From CAVSIS01 sp963814875 (GTDB lineage: Bacteria > Acidobacteriota > Thermoanaerobaculia > Thermoanaerobaculales > Sulfomarinibacteraceae): a stretch of DNA of 64,000 bases. The notes beneath the pieces are model-generated. The model had not been told where the DNA came from. It ran no database searches and saw only the letters and a list, made by a program, of their open reading frames with translations. Below are positions 52,486 to 63,977 of the stretch, in pieces (the stretch's first letter is position 1; each line of letters opens with the position of its first letter). The stretch covers positions 186,001 through 250,000 of the forward strand of contig CAWFFJ010000018.1 in assembly GCA_963814875.1 (NCBI GenBank), given 5' to 3'. The position numbers and the translations under genes were made by a program.

Positions 52486-53961
52486 ATGCGCCGCGCGACA
52501 CTCGTCACACTGGTCCTCCTCGTCTCCGCCTGCCTGTCGGCGGTCGCGGCCGACATCCCTGCCCGACCCGACGACCTCAAGTTCCAGCCGCTGAAGTTCG
52601 AGCTTCCCGATCCCGCCGCCCTGCGGTTCGTGCTCGACAACGGCATCCCGGTGTACGCCAAGCCCGCGACCGACCTGCCTCTGCTCTCACTCACGGTCTT
52701 CTTCCGAGGCGGTCAGTACCTCGAGCCGGTAGGCGCCGAAGGCCTCGCGAGCCTGACCGGCGACGCGTGGCGGACTGGAGGAGCTGGCGACCGCACCGCG
52801 CAAGAGCTCGATGAAGACCTGGATTACCTCGCAGCCATCGTCAGCACCAACATCGGAGACGTCACGGGAAGCGTCTCTCTGAACGTCCTCGCCAAGGACC
52901 TCGAACCCGCGATGAAGATCTTCATGGACGTGCTTACGAAGCCGCACTTCCAGGAAGACCGGTTCGCCAAGGCGAAGGACGACCTGCTGCAGGCGATGAA
53001 GACTCGCAACGACTCCTCAGCCGGCATCGAAGCCCGGGAGTGGAATCGCTTGATCTACGGCGATGACTTCTGGATGAACCGGCTTCCGACCAAGGCATCC
53101 CTCGCCGGCCTCACCCCGGTCACGAGCCGGGCCTTCGCGAAGCGCCTGATCGGCGCCGACAACCTGGTCGTGGCGGTCTCAGGCGATTTCACCATCGACC
53201 AGCTCAAGGCGCTGCTCAACGCGACCCTCGGCACCCTGCCGCAGCTGGAGCAGGCGCTGCCGGCCATCCCGCAGCCCGACCATCAACCCACGGGAGGAGT
53301 CTGGGTGGTCGACAAGAAGGACGTCAACCAGGGCCGCGTCTCGATCGGCGAGGCCGAGCCCAAGCTCGGCGACCCCGACGAGATTCCGCTGCGAGTCATG
53401 AACTACGTGCTCGGCGGCGGCGGCTTCACGTCGCGGATCACCCAGCGCGTGCGCTCGGACGAAGGCCTCGCCTACTCAGCCGCCTCATCGATCGACTTTC
53501 CGGTCACGATTCCGGGCGAGTTTCGTGCCTTCTTCCAGTCCAAGTCGAACACCGTCCCGTTCGCGGCGAAGATCACCCTCGACCTGATCCGAGGCATGCG
53601 CGCCGCACCGATCAGCGCGGATGAGCTGCGTACCGCCCAGGCCGCGTTCATCGAGACCTTCCCGCGCCGGTTCGAGTCCGCTGCCGCGACGGTCGGGATC
53701 TTCGCCGTCGATGAGCTGCTCGGCCGCGACCACAGCTACTGGACGACCTACCGCGACAAGATCAGGGCGGTGACGGTCGAGCAGGTCCAGGCCGCTGCTG
53801 AACGCCACCTCCACCCCGACCGGATGGTCATCTTGGTGGTTGGCAACCTCGACGAGATCATGGCGGCTCATCCGGACCACCCCGAGAAGCTCAGCGACTT
53901 CGGCGAGGTCCACCACCTCCCGCTGCGCGACCCGATGACCCTCGAACCGTTACCGCAATAG
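52486..53961 (+). CDS. M16-family protein, non-catalytic partner, exported
   Basis: 491 residues with a signal peptide (LVTLVLLVSACLSAVAA). Where the catalytic half has HxxEH this protein reads GLASLTGDAWRTGG, so zinc binding is lost. It keeps the C-terminal RVRSDEGLAYSA motif that in M16 partners contacts substrate. Together with the upstream gene it would form the heterodimer known from processing-peptidase-like M16B pairs. The start is one base after the preceding stop. Confidence 0.93.
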   Translation: MRRATLVTLVLLVSACLSAVAADIPARPDDLKFQPLKFELPDPAALRFVLDNGIPVYAKPATDLPLLSLTVFFRGGQYLEPVGAEGLASLTGDAWRTGGAGDRTAQELDEDLDYLAAIVSTNIGDVTGSVSLNVLAKDLEPAMKIFMDVLTKPHFQEDRFAKAKDDLLQAMKTRNDSSAGIEAREWNRLIYGDDFWMNRLPTKASLAGLTPVTSRAFAKRLIGADNLVVAVSGDFTIDQLKALLNATLGTLPQLEQALPAIPQPDHQPTGGVWVVDKKDVNQGRVSIGEAEPKLGDPDEIPLRVMNYVLGGGGFTSRITQRVRSDEGLAYSAASSIDFPVTIPGEFRAFFQSKSNTVPFAAKITLDLIRGMRAAPISADELRTAQAAFIETFPRRFESAAATVGIFAVDELLGRDHSYWTTYRDKIRAVTVEQVQAAAERHLHPDRMVILVVGNLDEIMAAHPDHPEKLSDFGEVHHLPLRDPMTLEPLPQ

Positions 53962-53983
53962 CTCCCCGACTCCATTTCCCCCG

Positions 53984-54015
53984 CGGCCCGGGCGCCTCGC
54001 CCGGGCCGTTTCTTT
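53984..54015 (+). terminator. Terminator after the M16 operon
   Basis: Perfect 11-bp arms (CGGCCCGGGCG / CGCCCGGGCCG), loop of 3, then TTTCTTT. Confidence 0.85.
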
Positions 54016-54017
54016 GC

Positions 54018-54347
54018 GATCCCCCGATGCGCGCAGCGCATCGCCAGCATTCGGCGTTCAGAGGCCCCCCGCAAGCGACCCTCCGTCGGGACCGCGCTCC
54101 AGGGCCTCTGAACCTCGGGACCTCCCTGCGATCCCCCGATGCGCGCAGCGCATCGCCAGCATTCTGCGTTCAGAGGCCCCCCGCAAGCGACCCTCCGTCG
54201 GGACCGCGCTTCCGGGCCTCTGAACCTCGGGACCTCCCTGCGATCCCCCGATGCGCGCAGCGCATCGCCAGCATTCGGCGTTCAGAGGCCCCCGCAAACG
54301 ACCCTCCGTCGGGACCGCGCTCCGGGCCTCTGAACGCAGAATGCTAG
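54018..54347. repeat. Tandem array of a 112-bp hairpin unit, three copies
   Basis: Units start at 54018, 54130 and 54242; the third is slightly shortened. Each holds the palindrome GATGCGCGCAGCGCATC, then AGCATTC(G/T)GCGTTCAGAGGCC and, near its end, GGCCTCTGAAC. The last unit instead ends GGCCTCTGAACGCAGAATGC plus T, which is a perfect 21-base complement of the arm in unit 2. The final CTAG contains the stop codon of the flavin reductase-like gene. This is the only content of the 380 bases between the two genes besides the terminator. Confidence 0.9.
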
Positions 54348-54805
54348 GAGTACGTCCAGGGTGTGTCGTGGATCGTCATCGGGCGCCCAGCGTGGAAATG
54401 CTGTCCGGTCAGCACATCCGCAACCGCCAGGACATGATCGCCGACCTCGAGGAACTGGGCGACGCGGCAGCCGATGTAGCCGAGAGCCTCGGTCAGCACT
54501 GGCGCCCCGGTGACCGGGCATGGGCGCCACTCGAGCCCGCGAAGCCGGTCCCCGCCGTGCCCGAAACCCGCCTGTGCAAGCTCGACCTGGGAGCTCTCGA
54601 GGTAGTTGACCGTGAAAGCCCCGGTGGCCTGGATTAGTTGATATCCGCTGTGCTCGGGTCGAATTGCAGTCGCAACGCGCGGCGGCCGCGAGGAGACCTG
54701 GCAGAGCCAGGTCGCGGTGTACAGGAAACGATCCCGCCCGTTGGCGGCACCAACCAGGTAGACCCCGTGCGGAATCAGCTGCAACGCCTCCCGGATCGCG
54801 TCCAT
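54344..54805 (-). CDS. Flavin reductase-like (FMN-binding split barrel) protein
   Basis: 153 residues. The split-barrel start AIREALQLIPHGVYLVGA and the TATWLCQVSSRPPRVATAI block match flavin-reductase-like domains, which bind FMN and reduce it with NAD(P)H, or act as flavoredoxins. No partner oxygenase adjoins it. The start was set at the Met before the domain; a Met 48 bases upstream lacks a ribosome site. The stop lies in the CTAG at the edge of the tandem array. Confidence 0.85.
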   Translation of the reverse strand: MDAIREALQLIPHGVYLVGAANGRDRFLYTATWLCQVSSRPPRVATAIRPEHSGYQLIQATGAFTVNYLESSQVELAQAGFGHGGDRLRGLEWRPCPVTGAPVLTEALGYIGCRVAQFLEVGDHVLAVADVLTGQHFHAGRPMTIHDTPWTYS

Positions 54806-54869
54806 GGCCCCCCCCAAGAATCCCGATCCAGAGTACCAGGGCCGAGTCTCCAATCAGGTTTCCCTCGCC

Positions 54870-54898
54870 TTGCGGGCTTGTGAAGAACGGTGCACAAT
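54870..54898 (+). promoter_or_regulatory. Possible sucCD promoter
   Basis: TTGCGG, 17-base spacer, CACAAT, ending 43 bases before the sucC start. Moderate match. Confidence 0.35.
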
Positions 54899-54941
54899 GC
54901 CGCGACCCGCCCGTCGCGGGACCACGACTCAAGGAGGCGGT

Positions 54942-56105
<1,164 letters not shown>

Positions 56106-56115
56106 GGGGGCTGCG

Positions 56116-57000
<885 letters not shown>

Positions 57001-57024
57001 CCGCCTCCACTCCGAAGCACCCGA

Positions 57025-57056
57025 GGGCCCGGCATCCGCCGGGCCCTTTCTCTTCC
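57025..57056 (+). terminator. Terminator after sucCD
   Basis: Perfect 9-bp arms (GGGCCCGGC / GCCGGGCCC), loop ATCC, then TTTCTCTTCC. Confidence 0.85.
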
Positions 57057-57081
57057 CTCGAACTCAGCTTGCCGCCCTCGT

Positions 57082-57113
57082 ACCTCCTCACCTCCTCACC
57101 TTCTCACCTTCTC
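57082..57113 (+). repeat. Short tandem repeat, 8-bp unit
   Basis: Four copies of ACCTYCTC (two ACCTCCTC, two ACCTTCTC) run up to the addA stop codon. On the minus strand it reads as a GA-rich, ribosome-site-like series. Confidence 0.6.
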
Positions 57114-60100
57114 ACCCTTCGAACCGCACGATCTCGTCCGCGGTGAGGAACCAGAGCTCGCAGGCTGGGACCCTCTCGAGGTTGAGGGCTTGGGCCAGGG
57201 CGCGGGCGTAGGCCGCCACCTGCGGCCGATAACGCGCGACCCGCTCCTCAACGCCCGCTCCCGGAGCGACCGCGTCCGTCTTGTAATCGACCACGACCAG
57301 ACCACCGTCGCCCGGGTCCACTGCGACGAGGTCGACCGCCCCGGTCACGAACCCGAGCGGTCCCTCATCTCCCTCGGGCGGGATCAGGAGCGGCAGCTCG
57401 CGCGCCACCAGCGACGGTGCGAGAAACTGCCATCGGCGCAGGCAGCGGCCGCGGTCGAGACCGCCGAGGACGGACTCCAGTCGCTCCCGGGCCGGCTCGA
57501 GCCAGCTCTCGTCGAGGCCGGCGGCGGCGAGGCGCGCGCACGCGAGACTGCGAACCTCGAATCCGGGGTGAAGGGCCTCGGGCGAGAGTTCCTCCATCGC
57601 TTCATGGACCGCCGTCCCGACCGCGGCAGCGACGCCCGCCTCGCCTCGGACGAGCACCGCAGGCGGCCCCTGGCCCGGCTCCGGCCCCTCCTCGGCGGAC
57701 TCCTCGAGCAGGCGGTGGGCCTCCCCGCTCACGGTACCCGACCAGGCCCGGGCCATTCTCTGACGGGCACGCTCCCATCCCCGCTCGAGCGCTGCGGCAT
57801 CGACAGCCTCGGTCAACCCCGGGGAAGGATCCCGTTTCGGGTGCTCGCCACCGGCCTCTTCGATCACGCCGGCCACCGTGCGCCAGCGCAGCCCGTGCTC
57901 GTCCTCGACCGCGTCGACGCCGTCCGCGAGCAACGCCTCGGCGACATCCGGCGGCAGCCGATGGCGGGCCAGATCGAGCAGCGAGCGTGCGCGCTCGGGA
58001 TCGGCCGCCGCGGGTCCCTCGGACCAACCGCCGGAGAGCACGAGCCGCTCCCGCGCACGGGTCATCGCCACATAGAGCAGGCGCACCCTCTCGCACTCCT
58101 CGACCGCCTCGCGCTCACGTTCCGCCGCCAGGTAGTCCGGACTGGGCCAGCCGAGGAGGCACACAACCCGGCGTCCGTGGCTGGGGAGCAGCCCGGACCG
58201 CCGGGTCCGGCGGCCACCCCCGCTGCCCTTGTCGAGCTGCATCAGGTAGACGTGGTCGAAGTCGAGCCCCTTCGCGCCGTGAATGGTCATCACCTGGACC
58301 GCGTCCTCGACGACCGCGGGCGCGGGGGCGACCGGGCTCTCCCTGGCCTCCTCCACCGAGCGCCGCAGAAACCGGGCGATAGAGGCCGGTTGGTCGCCGT
58401 GGGCATCGAGAATGGCCTCCAGGTCATCCCAGAACCGCTCCAACCGCGTGACGCGAAAGCCACCGAGGTAGCGCGCCGACGCCATGAGCTCCAGCGGCCA
58501 CAGCGTGCGGGCGCGCTCGACCAACACCGACGCAGGTTGGTCGCGGAGCTCCCGGTGGAGGACGGCAAGGACACTGACCCCGTGCCGTAGGACCTCGCGC
58601 CAGCCATCGATGCGGTCAAGACCCGGCACCTCGCGCGGCACGTCGACGCCGGCGATCAGGGCATCCAAACGCGCGGCCGCCTCCTCGTCGCCTCGAACCG
58701 ACCCCGCGAGAAGCTGCGGCAGGCCACCCCGCCACAGGGGTAGCAGGGCGGCATCGGGAACCGCGACCGCCTCCGACCGCAGCAGCGCGAGCTGAGCGAG
58801 CCCATCCGACGGATCGAGCAGGACCCGCACCAGCGACGCGGCCCCCACGACCTCCCGCTGGCGGTAGTAGGCACGCTCGCGCGTCACCGCGAACGGCACC
58901 CCGGCCGCCCGCATCGCCTCCAGGTAGACGTCGAGGTCTGAGGTCGAACGCAGCAGGACCGCGATCTTCGCCCACTTGACCTGGTGCCGATTGTGGACCG
59001 CCAACAGGTCGGCGACCAGGGCCCGCGCCTCAGCCTCGAGTCGCTCGGCCGCTCGCGCGTCCGTTCGCAGCCCGCCGCCTTCATCCACCGGCCACGTGAG
59101 CCACGCCTCGACCGGAGCCCTGGCATGGTCCCGGAAGACCCCCGCCAGCAGCCGTTCATCGCTCGCCACCAAGGGCTGGAACTCCGGCTGCAGCCCGGGG
59201 CGGCGTTGCATCACGGGCGCCACCGTGCGCTCGACCTCGGCGAGCACCGGCGGCACCGAACGGAAGCTGACCGCGAGCCGGACCACTCTCCCTCCGGCCC
59301 GTTCCAGCTCCGACCGGAACGCTTCGTAGGCCGCGAGGTCGGCGCTGCGCCAGCCGTAGATCGACTGCTTGGGGTCGCCGACCACGAACAGGCCCGGCCG
59401 GTCCTCGCCCTCCAGGCCGAGCCGGCGCACGATGTCGCACTGCAGGCCGTCGGTGTCCTGGAACTCGTCGACCAGCAGCTGACGAATGTCCTTCCTGATC
59501 TCCTGCGCCACCTCGGGGTGCGACGCGAGCAGGCCTTGAGCGCCCCGGAGGAGATCGTCGAAACCCATGACCCCTTGCTCGACCAGCCGTCGCCGGGCGG
59601 CCGAGACAAGCGGCCCGAGGACCCGGGCGGCCGCGCGATAGAGCTCGGGCTCGAGGCTCTCGAGGTCGGCGGCGTTGTGCGCGACCCGCGCCGCCGCCGC
59701 GCGCAGCAGACCCGGGTCGACTCCCTCGAGGGCTCGCGCCTCACCCTGGGTCAGGTCCCCTTTGGCCCACTTCTCGACTCGACTCCGCGGCGCTTCCCCT
59801 CGCCGCCCGAAAGGTCGCGCCGCACCGAGCCAGGGTGCATCCGACGACGCCGCGAGCACCTCGCGCACGCCGCGCAGGAGCGCGACGTCCGCGGACGTCG
59901 CACTCCGCGAGACCGCGTCCAGGCGGTTCCCGACGACCGCGAGCAGGCCGTCGACGGACGCCACCGCCTCCGCGCGCAGCGAGGCCACGGCCTCCGGCGA
60001 GAAGGGATCCTCGTCGAGCTCCTCGCCGGCGCCGGCCGCCGCGAGCGCGGCCACCGCCTGCACCAGGCGGTCCGGTCCAGCGCCGCCCGCGGCGAGGAAC

Positions 60101-60681
60101 GCCCAGTCGGGATCAGGGGGGTCGGCGAGGGCACTCCGCATCGCCTGCTCGACGACCTCGAACGCCGCCGCCTCTCTCAGCGTCCCGTCCGCGTCAACCT
60201 CGAAGCCGGGGGCGACGCCGGCCTCGATCGGCCACCGACGAAGCAGCGACGCGCAGTACGAGTGAATCGTCCGTGCCTCGAGCCGGTGGGTCGCCGCTGC
60301 CAGGAGCCGGGCGCGCTCCCGTGCGAGCGGCGGCAGCAACTCGGGGTCGACGCCGAGAGGGATCGCGCCTCCCACCACCGTGGCCATCGCGCCCGCGACC
60401 CGCCCGGCCATCTCCCCCGCCGCCGCCTCGGTGAACGTGATCGCAACGACGCCTTCGAGGGTGCATGCGGCGATGTCACGGGCCGGAGCGTCCGGCCCCA
60501 GCTCCACGGCGGCGCGCTCCCACCCCCGGCCCAGACACCACACCACCACGCGAGCGACCAGGACCGCTGTCTTTCCGGTCCCAGCGCCCGCCTCGACCGC
60601 AATCGGGAGCTCGAACTCGTTCTGCGCGAGGCGACGCGCCGCCGCGTCGTCCCGGACCAGGCGATCCGCCCCGGCGCTCAC
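57112..60681 (-). CDS. addA: AddA-type helicase-nuclease (RecB-like double-strand-break resection)
   Basis: 1189 residues. UvrD/RecB-type superfamily 1 helicase: Walker A EAGAGTGKT (about 30-38), motif II VDEFQDTD, motif III GDPKQSIYGWRSAD and later AMTRARERLVL. The C-terminal 200 residues are a PD-(D/E)xK nuclease with GAVDLVAVD, VVVDYKTD and YRPQVAAYARAL. With AddB it processes double-strand ends for RecA-dependent repair. GTG start overlaps the addB stop by four bases (GTGA) with GAGGAGG upstream; the farther start lies inside addB. Confidence 0.93.
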   Translation of the reverse strand: MSAGADRLVRDDAAARRLAQNEFELPIAVEAGAGTGKTAVLVARVVVWCLGRGWERAAVELGPDAPARDIAACTLEGVVAITFTEAAAGEMAGRVAGAMATVVGGAIPLGVDPELLPPLARERARLLAAATHRLEARTIHSYCASLLRRWPIEAGVAPGFEVDADGTLREAAAFEVVEQAMRSALADPPDPDWAFLAAGGAGPDRLVQAVAALAAAGAGEELDEDPFSPEAVASLRAEAVASVDGLLAVVGNRLDAVSRSATSADVALLRGVREVLAASSDAPWLGAARPFGRRGEAPRSRVEKWAKGDLTQGEARALEGVDPGLLRAAAARVAHNAADLESLEPELYRAAARVLGPLVSAARRRLVEQGVMGFDDLLRGAQGLLASHPEVAQEIRKDIRQLLVDEFQDTDGLQCDIVRRLGLEGEDRPGLFVVGDPKQSIYGWRSADLAAYEAFRSELERAGGRVVRLAVSFRSVPPVLAEVERTVAPVMQRRPGLQPEFQPLVASDERLLAGVFRDHARAPVEAWLTWPVDEGGGLRTDARAAERLEAEARALVADLLAVHNRHQVKWAKIAVLLRSTSDLDVYLEAMRAAGVPFAVTRERAYYRQREVVGAASLVRVLLDPSDGLAQLALLRSEAVAVPDAALLPLWRGGLPQLLAGSVRGDEEAAARLDALIAGVDVPREVPGLDRIDGWREVLRHGVSVLAVLHRELRDQPASVLVERARTLWPLELMASARYLGGFRVTRLERFWDDLEAILDAHGDQPASIARFLRRSVEEARESPVAPAPAVVEDAVQVMTIHGAKGLDFDHVYLMQLDKGSGGGRRTRRSGLLPSHGRRVVCLLGWPSPDYLAAEREREAVEECERVRLLYVAMTRARERLVLSGGWSEGPAAADPERARSLLDLARHRLPPDVAEALLADGVDAVEDEHGLRWRTVAGVIEEAGGEHPKRDPSPGLTEAVDAAALERGWERARQRMARAWSGTVSGEAHRLLEESAEEGPEPGQGPPAVLVRGEAGVAAAVGTAVHEAMEELSPEALHPGFEVRSLACARLAAAGLDESWLEPARERLESVLGGLDRGRCLRRWQFLAPSLVARELPLLIPPEGDEGPLGFVTGAVDLVAVDPGDGGLVVVDYKTDAVAPGAGVEERVARYRPQVAAYARALAQALNLERVPACELWFLTADEIVRFEG

Positions 60682-63600
60682 TCCGCTCCCTCCTCGACCC
60701 CGGCGCCCAGTCGCCACAGACCGACGGCCGCCACGTCGAGCTCGCCGCCCGTTCCGCTCCCATCGAGCCAGGCCTCGAGCCGACCACGCAGACCGGAGTC
60801 GTCGCGGAGGCACGCCTCGCGGACGCTGCAGCTACGGCACCAGTTCGACTCCCGGAGGTCGAGCGCCGGTGCCTCTCCTTCCTTTGTGGCGCGGACGACG
60901 ACCCGGCTCGTTCGGGGCACCACCGCCCCCGCGCTCCACGCCCTGCGCAAGGCCGCGACCGCTCCGTTCAGCCGCGCGGCCGCCTCCTCGTCTGTGCTCT
61001 CGACCCGGACCTCGATGCCACCGTCGTCGACCTCGGGCTCGAGGAACAGGTAGCGGCCCGAGGCACCCGGCTCGGCGGCGGCGTAGGCGGCCGCCTGCAG
61101 CAGCTCGCCCCGGGCGATCCGGTCGAGCAGGTGTTTACGACGGCTGGAGATTCTCTTCAGCCGGGTCCACGAAGGTCTGCCGGTCTTGTAATCGGTGAGT
61201 ACGGAGCCGGACTCAGCGGCATCGACCCGATCGGCCCGGAAGTGGAGGTCAATCCCGCCCGCTTCCGCATGACCGTCGGCCTCCACGGCGAGCACGTCGA
61301 CACCCGCGTCGAGGTCGAGAGCGGCCGCCACGAACGGCCGGGCGAGCACCGCGAGGACCGGGGCAAAGCCCGGGTATGGCACCCCTTCCCGGCGCACGGC
61401 CTCGACCGCCGCATCCTGCACGCTCGCGTCGATCCAATCGTCGTCTGCCGGCATCAGCCTGGCGGGAACGCGTCCCCGCGCCTCCAAGAGTCCGAGGTCG
61501 CGGCCGGCGCCGCACGCGACCGCCCGGCGGGCGAGCACGTCGTGGACGACCACGCCGACCAGGCGACGGTCCACCGCCGGCAGCGCGAGCATCGGATCCG
61601 CCATCGGCTGAACTCTGAGAACGCGGGTCACGAACGCCTGCCACGGGCAGCGCGCGAAGGCCTCGAAGCCGGTCACGGTCGCCGCGCCCGTGCGAGCGAG
61701 GGCGCCAGGTCCGATCACTCCCAGAAGGGGCCCCGCGTCCCGGACCGGGCGTTCGAGCTCCTCGAGGACGCGGAAGAGGCCGTCGGCGGCTTCCGTGCCG
61801 GCCGATGCGACTGCGCTGGTCCGCCGCCAGCCCTCGCCCAGGGCGCCGGCCATCTGGGCCGCCCAGGCTTCCCGATCGCCCCTGATTCCGCTCGAAACAG
61901 CGCGCTCCCACGACGTCGTGGGTGTGCCGGCGAGCACGCCCCGGCTCACGGTGGTGGCGGACCCCACCACGGCCCTGACCTCCTCCACGAACGGCGATGC
62001 GGGGCTCGACCCCTGCCCGCCGTTCGCTGCCCATGACAGCGTGACCTGCGGCGCAGCGGATGCGAGCTGGCCGAAGAGGTACCGTTCCTCGACGTGCCCG
62101 CGAGCCTTGATCGGCACCTCCGGCAGCACAACGGCGAGACGAGCCCGGACACCGTCGGGCAGCAACGGGTCCTCTACTACCCGCCGCGGAAAGGCGTCGC
62201 GCTGCATCCCGACCACGAAGAGGTGTTCGAAGGTCCGCGCCCTCGCCTCCATCGCACCCAGGACCTGCACTCCGCCGCCGCGGCCACCCACCACGATGCT
62301 GCCCAGCTCACGTGTGACCTCGGCGAACGCTCTCGCCCACTCCGGTCTCGACACCGCTCCGAGCGGTGCGAGGCCGGCGGCGCATGCCTCCAACGCCTCG
62401 TGCAGTGCGGTCTCGGGCCCTGCCGGCCAGCCCCCTTGACACTCGAGCAGCCGCGCGGTCTGGATCGCGTGCACCGACGGCCGTGCGCTCTCGGGCCAGC
62501 GAGTCAGGAGGTCGACCGCCGCTCGCGCGCCGTCCCGCTGGGCCGCGAGCTGCCCGGCCGGGACTCGCAGCGGCTCGACGCCCGACTCGTCGCCCTCGTC
62601 GTCGGGCTCGGTTGCGACGCCCAGAGGCAGGCGTACCCCTTGACGGGGTGGCTCGAGCCCGGCAAGGTCGATGAGACGGCTCGCTCCGAGCACGCGCAGC
62701 GCCGCGGCAACCTCGAACGAGGCGTCGAGACCCGACACGGCTTCGCGCCAGCGGTCCACCGTCGCGTCCTTGCCCGCCGCGAGCACCGCCAGCAACCCTC
62801 CCAACCGGACGCGCAGGCCGCCGCCGGGCGCAGCCAGCGACACCCCCGAGAACGGCACTCCGAGGCGGTCCAGGTGGCGCGCCAGAAGTGTCAGCCGAGT
62901 CTCGATCCCGCGAGCGACGATCCCGATCCGCTCCGGCTCGACACCGTCGTCGATCAGGCGTCCGGCCCGCTCGGCGACCTCGCGCGCCTCCGCCTCGGCG
63001 TCCGCAGCCTCGAGGAGCTCGAGATGGCGCGGGGTGACGGAAACCGCCGACCTCTCGACGTGCGTCACCCGCGACAGCCGGTCGACGAGTCGGCCCGCGA
63101 AGGCGCCCGCATCGTCGCCCGACGCATCCGGCGGCAGGTCCACGATCACGACCGCGCCACCCCCACGCACGAGGGCCTCGACCAGCTCGCCCGCCGCTCC
63201 CGTGGTCTCGGCGAAGCCGTGGACCACCACGGCGCGGGCCGGCAGCACGGCACCACGGTCGAGAGCCTCGGCGGCACGCACGAGGGCTCGCGAGGCGAGG
63301 TCGACGCCGAGCTCGTTGGCCGCCACCGCGACCCGCGCGGCGATCCGGACCACCGCCCGGGACCGCTCGACGACCACCGCCCGCAGCTCACGCGCTGCAC
63401 CCGTCGACAGCAGCTCGAGCCCGGCCTCGGACTGCTCGGGGCCGAGCCCGGCATCGAGCAGGTCCCGTACCGACGCCACCACGGCCGAGAAGGGGTCGGC
63501 GAAGCCTGCCAGGCTGGAGGCCAGCTCCGGTTCCTCCGCGGCGAACCGTCGCGTGAGCACCCCGAGCACGGCATCGGCCGAGCGCACCGGAGCCCCGCTG

Positions 63601-63860
63601 CGTGCGAGCACGCCGCGCGCAAGCCCGGCCAGGGTTTCGACCAGCACGCCGGCGACAGGACGCCCTCCGGCAGCGAGCCGGGCCGCGACGTGCAGGCGCA
63701 GGCTGCGGGAGGGGACGATCACCCGCACAGGCTCCCGAAGGTCCTCGAGACTCCTGGCCCGAAGCGCCTCGAGCGCCCCGAGGAGCTCCTGCTCCGCGGC
63801 CCGCGGACCCGCGGCGGTGATTAGACGCGACGGCGGTTTTCGGACCATCGTGGAGGGCAT
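60678..63860 (-). CDS. addB: AddB-type nuclease subunit with Fe-S cluster motif
   Basis: 1060 residues. The helicase-like N-terminal part lacks a Walker A lysine (ITAAGPRAAEQEL), as in AddB proteins that do not hydrolyse ATP. The C-terminal nuclease contains LTDYKTGRPSW. Four Cys (FARCPWQAF, and WCRSCSVREAC near the end) fit the 4Fe-4S cluster of AddB. Overlap with addA shows one operon. Start at ATG, with another in-frame ATG 12 bases on; neither has a strong ribosome site. Confidence 0.88.
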   Translation of the reverse strand: MPSTMVRKPPSRLITAAGPRAAEQELLGALEALRARSLEDLREPVRVIVPSRSLRLHVAARLAAGGRPVAGVLVETLAGLARGVLARSGAPVRSADAVLGVLTRRFAAEEPELASSLAGFADPFSAVVASVRDLLDAGLGPEQSEAGLELLSTGAARELRAVVVERSRAVVRIAARVAVAANELGVDLASRALVRAAEALDRGAVLPARAVVVHGFAETTGAAGELVEALVRGGGAVVIVDLPPDASGDDAGAFAGRLVDRLSRVTHVERSAVSVTPRHLELLEAADAEAEAREVAERAGRLIDDGVEPERIGIVARGIETRLTLLARHLDRLGVPFSGVSLAAPGGGLRVRLGGLLAVLAAGKDATVDRWREAVSGLDASFEVAAALRVLGASRLIDLAGLEPPRQGVRLPLGVATEPDDEGDESGVEPLRVPAGQLAAQRDGARAAVDLLTRWPESARPSVHAIQTARLLECQGGWPAGPETALHEALEACAAGLAPLGAVSRPEWARAFAEVTRELGSIVVGGRGGGVQVLGAMEARARTFEHLFVVGMQRDAFPRRVVEDPLLPDGVRARLAVVLPEVPIKARGHVEERYLFGQLASAAPQVTLSWAANGGQGSSPASPFVEEVRAVVGSATTVSRGVLAGTPTTSWERAVSSGIRGDREAWAAQMAGALGEGWRRTSAVASAGTEAADGLFRVLEELERPVRDAGPLLGVIGPGALARTGAATVTGFEAFARCPWQAFVTRVLRVQPMADPMLALPAVDRRLVGVVVHDVLARRAVACGAGRDLGLLEARGRVPARLMPADDDWIDASVQDAAVEAVRREGVPYPGFAPVLAVLARPFVAAALDLDAGVDVLAVEADGHAEAGGIDLHFRADRVDAAESGSVLTDYKTGRPSWTRLKRISSRRKHLLDRIARGELLQAAAYAAAEPGASGRYLFLEPEVDDGGIEVRVESTDEEAAARLNGAVAALRRAWSAGAVVPRTSRVVVRATKEGEAPALDLRESNWCRSCSVREACLRDDSGLRGRLEAWLDGSGTGGELDVAAVGLWRLGAGVEEGAE

Positions 63861-63977
63861 CGCATCATCGTCGGAGGTCCGGTGTCAAGCATGCCGGCGT
63901 CTCACGCTCGGTACCGAAAGGCGATCGGAACGTGCGTACCCTGTACGATACCGGATACGACGACCTGGGGAGGTGCG

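Noticed and set aside
54018..54347. CRISPR-like array
   Set aside because: Units of 112 bp follow directly with no variable spacers, and no cas genes are near. It is a tandem repeat.
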